Positions 1 to 5,507 of a stretch of 5,625 bases of DNA are shown in pieces. The DNA is taken from NCBI GenBank assembly GCA_029862285.1, contig JAOTXR010000167.1, forward strand, positions 1 through 5,625, given 5' to 3'. A program made the translations under genes and the position numbers. The stretch is from Gammaproteobacteria bacterium (GTDB lineage: Bacteria; Pseudomonadota; Gammaproteobacteria; Steroidobacterales; JABDKV01). A model generated the notes under the pieces. That model was not told where the DNA came from. It saw only the letters and a list, made by a program, of their open reading frames with translations, and made no database searches. Each line of letters opens with the position of its first letter. The first letter of the stretch is position 1.

Positions 1-915
1 ATAATTGTCGCGATACAACGAGACATCAGTTGAAGTGCCACCCATGTCGAAACCGATGACCCGGCAATGACCGGACATCGCTGCCGTCTTGGCCATGCCG
101 ACTACACCGCCGGCGGGACCCGACAAGATGGCATCCTTGCCGCGGAAGTGATGGGCATCGGTCAGCCCGCCGTTGCTTTGCATGAACATCAGGCGTGACC
201 AGTCTGATGTGTCTGTCGTTCCGATCGCTGCGCCGACCTGGGCAACATAGCGGCTGATGAGCGGCGACAAGTAGGCGTCGACGACGGTCGTATCGCCGCG
301 ACCAACCAGTTTGATCAGGGGGCCGACTTCGTGGGAGACCGAGACTTGGCTAAAGCCACAGTCGCGGGCGATTTCCGCCGCCTGTCGTTCATGCGCCGGA
401 TAACGCCAGGCATGCATGAAAACTATTGCCGCGGCCTCGAACCCGCGTTCGCGCTGTTCCATGAGTTGTTGTGCCAGAGCCTGCTGATTCAGCGGGCAGA
501 GGATGTCTCCCTCGGCAGTAACCCGTTCGTCCACCTCGACTACTGCGGTATGAAGTAACTCCGGCAACCGGATCTGCCGTGCAAAAATATCCGGCCGATT
601 TTGGTAGCCGATGCGTAGTGCATCGCCAAAGCCGCGGGTCGTGACGAGAACTGTCGGGTCACCATTGCGTTCGAGCAACGCATTGGTAGCAATCGTGGTG
701 CCCATCTTTATCGCGTCGATCTTTGATGAGGGAATTGCTGCGTCGGATTCGACATTGAGTATTTCGCGTATCCCGGCAACGGCCGCATCCTGGTACTGCC
801 GACTGTTTTCGGACAGTAACTTGCGACTGACTAATCGGCCGTCGGGTGCCCGGGCAACCACGTCGGTAAATGTGCCACCACGATCGATCCAGAACTGCCA
901 GCGGTTTGCTGTCAT
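1..915 (-). CDS. ATP-dependent 5-oxoprolinase / hydantoinase-type protein, N-terminal part (cut by window edge)
   Basis: The 305 visible codons read from an ATG at 915 leftward to base 1 without a stop. Residues 8-20 (FWIDRGGTFTDVV) form the first nucleotide-binding loop of the Hydant_A_N domain. Residues 69-82 carry MGTTIATNALLE, 263-273 ILSGPAGGVVG, and 288-300 GFDMGGTSTDVSL, the second ASKHA-type phosphate loop that opens the Hydantoinase_A domain. The segments KLLSENSRQYQDAAVAGIRE (32-51) and RIGYQNRPDIFAR (101-113) resemble the large 5-oxoprolinases (HyuA-HyuB fusions of about 1,200 residues) more than stand-alone N-methylhydantoinase subunits. Such enzymes hydrolyse 5-oxo-L-proline to glutamate using ATP in the cytoplasm. 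The fusion and catalytic half lie outside the window, so a stand-alone HyuA remains possible. An in-frame stop lies 9 codons before the ATG with no start codon between, which fixes the start; no clear Shine-Dalgarno precedes it. It diverges from the symporter at 973. Confidence 0.9.
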   Translation of the reverse strand, partial: MTANRWQFWIDRGGTFTDVVARAPDGRLVSRKLLSENSRQYQDAAVAGIREILNVESDAAIPSSKIDAIKMGTTIATNALLERNGDPTVLVTTRGFGDALRIGYQNRPDIFARQIRLPELLHTAVVEVDERVTAEGDILCPLNQQALAQQLMEQRERGFEAAAIVFMHAWRYPAHERQAAEIARDCGFSQVSVSHEVGPLIKLVGRGDTTVVDAYLSPLISRYVAQVGAAIGTTDTSDWSRLMFMQSNGGLTDAHHFRGKDAILSGPAGGVVGMAKTAAMSGHCRVIGFDMGGTSTDVSLYRDNY

Positions 916-972
916 ATTTTGACGTTAAAGGTCGTATGCGCAGGGATCAAGTGTCTGCTATGGTCGGCAGCG

Positions 973-2373
973 ATGAGCAAGTACCAGATAATTCTGCTTA
1001 CGCTGATCCTGTACAAAGTCGCGCTGATTGCGATTGGTTTGTGGGCGCAGCGGCGCACCCGCGACAATACAGATTTTTTTCTGGGTGGGCGGCAACTGGG
1101 GCCGGTGGTTGCAGCAATCAGCGCGTCGGCAAGTTCCTCTTCTGCCTGGACTCTGCTTGGTGTCAGCGGCGCGGCTTTTGCCTGGGGGATTTCGGCGTTG
1201 TGGCTATTTCCCGCAACCGTCGGTGGGTTTTTGCTTAACTGGATGTGGGTGGCGCCACGATTAATGCCTGCTGCCCGTCGCAGTGGCGCAATTACACTGC
1301 CGGAATTTATTGCCGGCGACAGTCCGGCGCGAGCGACAATTCTGCGTCTGGCTACGGCAATAATCTTGTTTTCTTTCATGTTCTATGTCGCAGCGCAGTT
1401 CCAGGCTGCCGGCGATGCTTTTGCCAGTACTTTTGGTTTGTCAATGCAGGTGTCGGTGTTAGTAGGCGCCGGCATCGTCTTGCTGTACACACTCCTCGGT
1501 GGTTTTTGGGCGGTCAGCGTCACTGATACTTTGCAAGGTATTCTTATGGCGTTAACGGCGGTGTTATTGCCGGTGGCAGCCCTTATCGCGGTTGGCGGAT
1601 TCGGCGCGTTGCTGGCAGGGCTTGCCGGGAGCAGCGATGTGATAGCGCTGTCGCCGACGGGCAAGTACACAGGTATTGCCGCGCTGGGCTTTGTCGTCGG
1701 CTTGCTTGGCATCGGCATGGGCTACCCCGGTCAACCGCATGTCGTTAATCGCTTCATGGCATTGCGTGACGACCAGGCGCTGGGAAAAGCACGTGTGATT
1801 GCTGTTGCCTGGGCTGTTGTCGTGTATGCGGGGATGCTATTGCTTGGACTGTGCGGACGGGTTCTGGTCAATGAGCTCGAGGCCGGCGAGCAGGTTTTCT
1901 TTGTACTGTCGGATCAACTTTTCCCGCCGGTCATTGCCGGCGTAATGATCGCGGCTATTTTATCTGCAATCATGTCGACCGCCGACAGCCAGCTGCTGGT
2001 CGCAGCGTCATCGGTCGGTTATGACTGGCGAGTGGCAGGTGGTGCAGCGAAACCGGATCTCCTGAGTACCCGCATTGTCGTGACGGTGCTCAGTATTGCA
2101 GCAGTAGCAGTTGCCTTGCTGGCGCCGGAGACAATATTCAAACGGGTTCTCTTTGCCTGGCATGCCGTGGGGTCAGCCTTTGGTCCGATCGTATTGTTGC
2201 GATTGGCGGGTTTCCGGATTTCCTCCGGCGCCTTGCTGGGCAGCATGCTGGCGGGTTTTGTCCTGACCCTCGTGTTGTACTGGGTGCCGGACACGCCTGG
2301 CGATGTTGCTGAGCGATTGCTGCCGTTCGCGCTGGCACTGGGCATCGCGTGGTGGGGATCGGAGCGTAGCTAG
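973..2373 (+). CDS. Sodium:solute symporter family protein (PutP-like branch)
   Basis: This 466-residue inner-membrane protein has about 13 hydrophobic helices, the usual number for the SSS family; E. coli PutP has 502 residues. It aligns with PutP (recalled sequence) from residue 1: FFLGGRQLGP (35-44) matches the first loop, ASASSSSAW (51-59) the broken helix that follows, LLGGFWAVSVTDTLQG (174-189) the middle, GYPGQPHVVNRFM (250-262) the core helix before the external gate, and AAILSAIMSTADSQLLV (327-343) the helix with the Na2-site Ser-Thr (335-336). PutP Asp55 and Met56 are both Ser here and PutP Trp244 is Ile247, while PutP Tyr140 and Tyr248 appear kept. The substrate is therefore probably not plain proline. 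An upstream TTG at 919 would add 18 residues; the ATG at 973 is preferred because numbering then matches PutP without offset. No good ribosome binding site precedes either start. The divergent oxoprolinase suggests a lactam, amino acid or 5-oxoproline as cargo. Confidence 0.9.
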   Translation: MSKYQIILLTLILYKVALIAIGLWAQRRTRDNTDFFLGGRQLGPVVAAISASASSSSAWTLLGVSGAAFAWGISALWLFPATVGGFLLNWMWVAPRLMPAARRSGAITLPEFIAGDSPARATILRLATAIILFSFMFYVAAQFQAAGDAFASTFGLSMQVSVLVGAGIVLLYTLLGGFWAVSVTDTLQGILMALTAVLLPVAALIAVGGFGALLAGLAGSSDVIALSPTGKYTGIAALGFVVGLLGIGMGYPGQPHVVNRFMALRDDQALGKARVIAVAWAVVVYAGMLLLGLCGRVLVNELEAGEQVFFVLSDQLFPPVIAGVMIAAILSAIMSTADSQLLVAASSVGYDWRVAGGAAKPDLLSTRIVVTVLSIAAVAVALLAPETIFKRVLFAWHAVGSAFGPIVLLRLAGFRISSGALLGSMLAGFVLTLVLYWVPDTPGDVAERLLPFALALGIAWWGSERS

Positions 2374-2376
2374 GTC

Positions 2377-2607
2377 ATGTTCAAGCGCATTGCCTATTCC
2401 ACCGACATCGGCCAGTACGTATTGATGAGCGCGTTGCTGCGCGACAATGGCATCGAGGTGCTGGATCTCATGCGTGCCGGTCACGTGTCGATCGCCGGTG
2501 TCGATCACGGTTTTTATGTGCAGGTTGCGGCAAATCAAGTAGTGTGGGCGCGGCGCCTGTTATCTGACAGTGAATTCCGCCACTGCGTGGTGGTAGAGAA
2601 GAAATAA
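2377..2607 (+). CDS. Small DUF2007-like protein (putative signal-transducing family)
   Basis: This 76-residue soluble protein starts 3 bp after the symporter stop, with GGAG at 2361-2364 inside the end of the symporter gene, so the two are almost certainly cotranscribed and translationally coupled. The layout fits the DUF2007 family: an N-terminal beta strand (KRIAYST), a helix in which a short segment selects among subunits (IGQYVLMSALLRDNGIEV, 11-28), then a glycine-containing strand pair (VSIAGVDHGFYVQVA, 37-51) and a final helix (NQVVWARRLLSD, 53-64). Members of that family are called putative signal-transducing proteins, but no reaction or ligand is established to my knowledge. There is no signal peptide, membrane helix or metal-binding cluster. 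The family call rests on fold pattern and size rather than a diagnostic motif. A role linked to the transporter is inference from position only. Confidence 0.78.
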   Translation: MFKRIAYSTDIGQYVLMSALLRDNGIEVLDLMRAGHVSIAGVDHGFYVQVAANQVVWARRLLSDSEFRHCVVVEKK

Positions 2608-2627
2608 CCGCACAACCGCTGCTTTTT

Positions 2628-2643
2628 TGTGAACTACGTCACA
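2628..2643. promoter_or_regulatory. CRP (cAMP receptor protein)-like site 1, perfect half-sites
   Basis: TGTGA and TCACA flank a 6-base spacer (ACTACG), an exact match to the core CRP consensus TGTGA-N6-TCACA. The site lies in the intergenic region upstream of the TPR gene. Its centre (2635.5) is 42 bp, four helical turns, upstream of the centre of site 2 and falls at -83.5 relative to the start predicted from the -10 box at 2708. It is recognised by sequence only; the related Vfr or FNR-family regulators could use a similar site. Confidence 0.7.
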
Positions 2644-2669
2644 CTTTCGCCCGTATTTGGCGGCATTTA

Positions 2670-2685
2670 TGTGACGCATATCGCA
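2670..2685. promoter_or_regulatory. CRP-like site 2, one mismatch, promoter-proximal
   Basis: TGTGA-CGCATA-TCGCA differs from the CRP core at one position (TCGCA instead of TCACA). Its centre at 2677.5 falls at -41.5 if transcription starts at 2719, the standard class II activator position overlapping the -35 region. No -35-like hexamer exists at a 16-18 bp spacing from the -10 box (the 17-bp position reads ACAGTT), which fits an activator-dependent promoter. Confidence 0.62.
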
Positions 2686-2707
2686 CAGTTTGTAACATTT
2701 CATTACC

Positions 2708-2713
2708 TAGAAT
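2708..2713 (+). promoter_or_regulatory. Predicted -10 box of the TPR gene promoter
   Basis: TAGAAT matches the sigma70 -10 consensus TATAAT at five of six positions. Predicted initiation at about 2719-2720 leaves a leader of about 43 nt before the ATG at 2762. The leader contains a direct repeat, GTGTGTTT, at 2718-2725 and 2732-2739, of unknown meaning. The call leans on the two upstream CRP-like sites having the correct phase. Confidence 0.6.
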
Positions 2714-2747
2714 CGGGGTGTGTTTTTCTAAGTGTGTTTGCGATGCC

Positions 2748-2760
2748 AAGGGAAGGGAAG
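2748..2760 (+). promoter_or_regulatory. Strong purine-rich ribosome binding site for the TPR gene
   Basis: AAGGGAAGGGAAG directly precedes the ATG at 2762. GGAAGG at 2751-2756 sits 5 bases before the start. It decides the ATG at 2762 over the in-frame GTG at 2732, which has no comparable site and would lie only about 12 nt from the predicted transcript start. Confidence 0.75.
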
Positions 2761-2761
2761 T

Positions 2762-2980
2762 ATGAAGATAAATTCGGCACTGGAGATTTCCGAACGACTT
2801 GTTTCATGGCGCATGCTGGATGATGCATCGGACGTGCTATTGCGGTGTCTGGATGCCCACCCGTTTCACCCCAAGCTGTTACATCGGCTGGGACGAATTC
2901 GACTGGCTCAGGGCCGCCCCAAAGAAGCAGCTCCGTTGCTCGAGCAGGCACTTGCGCACCATCGTTTGATGGAATCGTGA
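2762..2980 (+). CDS. 72-residue tetratricopeptide-repeat (TPR)-like protein
   Basis: The protein is 72 residues with no signal peptide or membrane helix, so it is probably cytoplasmic. The second half fits one TPR unit: LLHRLGRIRLAQGR (39-52) is helix A with the family Leu and Gly, and PKEAAPLLEQALAH (53-66) is helix B with Ala at the two packing positions. Residues 11-34 (start ERLVSWRMLDDAS, then a second helix ending DAHP) look like a more diverged first unit ending in the typical Pro. Two repeats alone make a very small scaffold, so it probably binds a partner or dimerises. I do not recognise a named family. It stands alone: its own promoter with tandem CRP-like sites lies upstream, and the convergent ppnN gene lies 51 bp downstream. 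Expression is therefore likely tied to cAMP or carbon status, by inference. The start is set by the strong ribosome binding site at 2748-2760. Confidence 0.75.
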   Translation: MKINSALEISERLVSWRMLDDASDVLLRCLDAHPFHPKLLHRLGRIRLAQGRPKEAAPLLEQALAHHRLMES

Positions 2981-3031
2981 CAGACCGCTAGCGGCGGCGT
3001 TCGTTTGGCGAGATTTGCGTCAGGAGGAGGC

Positions 3032-4471
3032 CTAGGCCTTCAGTCGGTAGCAGGGCTTGTATTCGCCACCGGCCAGCTTCATCCGGTTCTGCGCAACAAA
3101 AGAAGCCAGCAACTGATCCATTGACTGCATTACTTTTTTGTCGCCGGACAAGACAAAGGGGCCGTGTTTTTCGATCGTGCGAATGCCGTTGTCTTTAACG
3201 TTGCCGGCGACTATTCCTGAGAATGCGCGTCGCAGGTCGGCTGCGAGTTCATAGGTTTCGCGATTCTGCGACAAGTCCAGACCCGCCATGTTCTCGTGCG
3301 TCGGATCGAACGGTAGCTGAAACTCGGGCTCTATCTTTAACACCCAGTTAAAATAATATGCGTCGCTGGTTTGCAGGCGATAATCCTGAACGTCCTGAAT
3401 GCCCTGGCGTACCTTGCGCGCGACTTCAGACGGATTGTCCGTGATAATTTCGTACAATGAGCGCGCCTGCTCGCCCAGCGTCGCACCGATGAACTTGTCC
3501 AGTGTGCGGAAGTAGGCGGCGGCACTGGCCGGTCCGGTAAAGATCAGTGGCATCGGTACATCCTTGTTCTCCGGATGTAGCAGAATTCCCAGTATATAAA
3601 GGATTTCTTCAGCGGTACCGACGCCGCCCGGAAAAACGACAATCGCATGGCCGGCGCGGACAAAAGCCTCGAGGCGTTTTTCGATGTCCGGCATTATTAC
3701 CAGGTGATTGACAATGGGGTTGGGCGATTCAGCTGCGATGATGCCGGGTTCGGAAATGCCGATATACCGGCCTCTGCGGATGCGTTGTTTGGCGTGACCG
3801 ATCGTTGCGCCTTTCATCGGGCCTTTCATGGCGCCAGGACCGCATCCGGTTATTGCATTGAGTCCGCGCAATCCCATTTCGTAGCCGACGTCCTTTGTGT
3901 AGTCATATTCATGACGGCTGATCGAATGCCCGCCCCAACACACGGCCAGGTCCGGTTCGATGCGGGTCCGCAGTACGTCTGAGTTGCGCAGGATATGGAA
4001 GACCGCATTAGTAATGTCTGCCGAATCCGTGAGGTCGAACTGGCTGCGTTCGCGCAGTTCGCGGTTCATATACAGCACATCACGAAGGACGGCGAAGAGA
4101 TGTTCCTGGATACCCTTGATCATGCGCCCATCGACGAACGCGCTGCGCGGTGCATTTTTCAGTTCGAGTTTTAGTCCACGTTCCTGCTGCACGACCTTGA
4201 TATCGAAATTACGATGCTGGTCGAGAACCACGCGGGCATCGTCGATATGCACACCACAATTCAAGACCGCGAGCGCGCAACGCCGGAACATGTCGTACAG
4301 ACCCTCACGACTCATGTCGCGTAGTTCATTTACTTCCTGTTGCGACAGCAGCTCGAGGCTACCGAGCGGACGCACCGAGGCGTCGAGGCCCTCGTATGCC
4401 TCGCCGGGTTTGTAGTGGCTCAGCTCCAGCGATTCGCTGCGAGATCCGGTGACAGAGCGTGTTTCGTCCAA
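3032..4471 (-). CDS. ppnN: Nucleotide 5'-monophosphate nucleosidase PpnN (YgdH, LOG family)
   Basis: PpnN splits the N-glycosidic bond of purine and pyrimidine nucleoside 5'-monophosphates, giving free base and ribose 5-phosphate; in E. coli (p)ppGpp activates it during the stringent response. The LOG-family signature PGGVGTAEE lies at 281-289, with Glu289 at the place of E. coli Glu264, the catalytic residue. Other near-identical blocks are CWGGHSI (178-184), TGCGPGAMKGPMKGA (208-222), MPDIEKRLEAFVR (260-272) and LRRAFSGIVAGNVK near residues 425-440. The N-terminal DUF4478 and C-terminal DUF3412 regulatory domains are both present, so it is full length. The TTG at 4469-4471 gives 479 residues, with an N-terminal extension of about 25 residues over E. 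coli's 454. It lies 1 bp after the exonuclease stop with GGA 6 bases before it. A GTG at 4373-4375 would give 447 residues and a start close to E. coli's; either is possible. Confidence 0.95.
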   Translation of the reverse strand: MDETRSVTGSRSESLELSHYKPGEAYEGLDASVRPLGSLELLSQQEVNELRDMSREGLYDMFRRCALAVLNCGVHIDDARVVLDQHRNFDIKVVQQERGLKLELKNAPRSAFVDGRMIKGIQEHLFAVLRDVLYMNRELRERSQFDLTDSADITNAVFHILRNSDVLRTRIEPDLAVCWGGHSISRHEYDYTKDVGYEMGLRGLNAITGCGPGAMKGPMKGATIGHAKQRIRRGRYIGISEPGIIAAESPNPIVNHLVIMPDIEKRLEAFVRAGHAIVVFPGGVGTAEEILYILGILLHPENKDVPMPLIFTGPASAAAYFRTLDKFIGATLGEQARSLYEIITDNPSEVARKVRQGIQDVQDYRLQTSDAYYFNWVLKIEPEFQLPFDPTHENMAGLDLSQNRETYELAADLRRAFSGIVAGNVKDNGIRTIEKHGPFVLSGDKKVMQSMDQLLASFVAQNRMKLAGGEYKPCYRLKA

Positions 4472-4472
4472 T

Positions 4473-5369
4473 TTATATCCGGTCAGAATAGCGGTTGAAG
4501 CAGGTTATCTTATCTATCGGCAGCTGTATGTCACGTTTATAGATCTCATTCTGCAGATATTTCTGTTCTTGCTCGCAGCGTTCCTCATCAGCATCGATAT
4601 ACCAGGCCCGCTGGCGCCCGTCTTCGCCGGAATTCCAGAAATAGCCACGTGCCTTGAGTAGCGATTTTGCCTCAAAAGGCGCATTGACAGCCCATAGCCG
4701 GTAGGTGGTGCGGCGGGCGTTTTCAAGTAGTGCAGCCAGGGCCGGCCGACCGCTTTGTGGCAGTTCCTGCGCCAGCAGGTGGATACCGGCCAGGCAATCC
4801 GCGGCTGCGTTATGGCCGTCATAAAAAAAGCCAAAGCGATAGGCGAGGTATTCTTGTTTCGGGCTTTCCAGTCCCTCGTCGCGCCAGGGGATTTCGCGCA
4901 TCGAGCAACCCCATGCCTTTTGCGCAAAGACCTGGCAGCGTGCCTCCAGAAAACGCCGGTCAAAGCCGGCGTTGTGAGCCACGATCAGGTCGGCACGGTC
5001 GGCCATAGTCTCGACCCGTGTCCAGTCAATGGCGCGACCGCGGACATCATCGTCTGAAATACCGGTCAGTTTGCGGATGTTGTCAGGAATAGGTCGCCCG
5101 GGATCGTCGAATTCCTCGTAACCGTCGGCGACTGTGCACACCAGACCATCCACTGTGAACTCAAATGGCAACAGCGCAATCTGAATGATCGCATCGGTAG
5201 CCGGATCGAGACCGGTCGTTTCAAGGTCCACAAAGAGCCCCTGGCGCACTGTGTCGGTATCTTCCGGCGTGGGCCGGTAACGACTGCGGGCACGCAGACG
5301 GCGCACGACGCGGAAATCATCGTGCGTTTCGAGTTGTTGGGCCAGTTGTTCCGTTTCCTGCCGTTTCAT
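4473..5369 (-). CDS. DEDDh-type 3'-5' exonuclease (DnaQ-like) with C-terminal accessory module
   Basis: This is a 298-residue cytoplasmic exonuclease of the DnaQ/epsilon superfamily. The five metal and catalytic residues are all present: Exo I in FVDLETTGLDP (46-56; Asp48, Glu50), Exo II in VAHNAGFDRRFLE (130-142; Asp137), Exo III in GHNAAADCLAG (185-195; His186, Asp191). Its substrate (DNA or RNA) cannot be read from the motifs. Residues 1-40 are a charged, Arg-rich leader. After the nuclease core, residues 221-277 form an extra module with the pattern YRLWAVNAPFEAK, LKARGYFW and AWYID, then EQKYLQNEIY; I have an impression of the same tail in other proteobacterial exonucleases and of the LK-x-x-G-x-x-W pattern in other nucleic-acid-linked proteins. 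It is not the polymerase III epsilon subunit itself, which lacks this tail. The ATG at 5367 follows AGAGA at a 6-base spacing. The gene leads the ppnN operon. Confidence 0.9.
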   Translation of the reverse strand: MKRQETEQLAQQLETHDDFRVVRRLRARSRYRPTPEDTDTVRQGLFVDLETTGLDPATDAIIQIALLPFEFTVDGLVCTVADGYEEFDDPGRPIPDNIRKLTGISDDDVRGRAIDWTRVETMADRADLIVAHNAGFDRRFLEARCQVFAQKAWGCSMREIPWRDEGLESPKQEYLAYRFGFFYDGHNAAADCLAGIHLLAQELPQSGRPALAALLENARRTTYRLWAVNAPFEAKSLLKARGYFWNSGEDGRQRAWYIDADEERCEQEQKYLQNEIYKRDIQLPIDKITCFNRYSDRI

Positions 5370-5423
5370 GGATGTCTCTAGTGGTCCCTGGCGGAGATTA
5401 GCACCGCAAATCGCCCGCGTCGT

Positions 5424-5439
5424 TCATTGTTAAGAATGA
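5424..5439. promoter_or_regulatory. Operator-like palindrome in a divergent intergenic region
   Basis: TCATTGTTAAGAATGA equals its own reverse complement at 14 of 16 positions, with TTAA at the centre. It sits between the divergent exonuclease and the gene at 5508. It overlaps TATCAT (complement of 5436-5441), a five-of-six -10 candidate for the leftward operon, and TTGTTA (5427-5432), a four-of-six -35 candidate for the rightward gene, though neither has a good partner hexamer. The regulator is unknown; an AT-rich palindrome of this size can arise by chance. Confidence 0.3.
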
Positions 5440-5507
5440 TAGGGCGCGGTAGTCTAGGATGCGACTGGCGTCATAATGATGCCTTTGGTTTCGGGGTCGA
5501 GGTAGGA

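Noticed and set aside
331..558. Rightward open frame opposite the oxoprolinase
   Set aside because: It lies within clear family-matching coding sequence on the other strand and shows no ribosome binding site or domain.
956..964. TGCTATGGT as an extended -10 box for the symporter
   Set aside because: No -35 match at proper spacing, and initiation would fall at or just before the ATG, making the message leaderless; too weak to annotate.
919..972. Upstream TTG start for the symporter adding 18 residues
   Set aside because: The added segment is not part of the family, has no ribosome binding site, and would begin 4 bases from the divergent oxoprolinase start; the ATG at 973 matches PutP numbering.
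2583..2628. Possible terminator after the DUF2007-like gene (T-run at 2623-2628)
   Set aside because: No stable stem could be paired upstream of the T-run, and the run abuts the first CRP-like site.
2629..2823. Open frame of 64 codons starting at GTG across the intergenic region and the start of the TPR gene
   Set aside because: It runs through both CRP-like sites and the -10 box, lacks a ribosome binding site, and overlaps the better-supported TPR gene in another frame.
2985..2994. CCGCTAGCGG palindrome between the TPR gene and ppnN as a terminator
   Set aside because: The loop would be only about 2 bases and no T-run follows on either strand.
3028..3039. Perfect 12-bp palindrome AGGCCTAGGCCT over the ppnN stop codon
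   Set aside because: It has no T-tract and no loop for a hairpin; likely a chance GC-rich palindrome.
3960..4415. Long rightward open frame of 151 codons opposite ppnN
   Set aside because: It is the antisense shadow of a strongly conserved gene; its product is Ser/Arg-rich low-complexity sequence with no recognisable domain.
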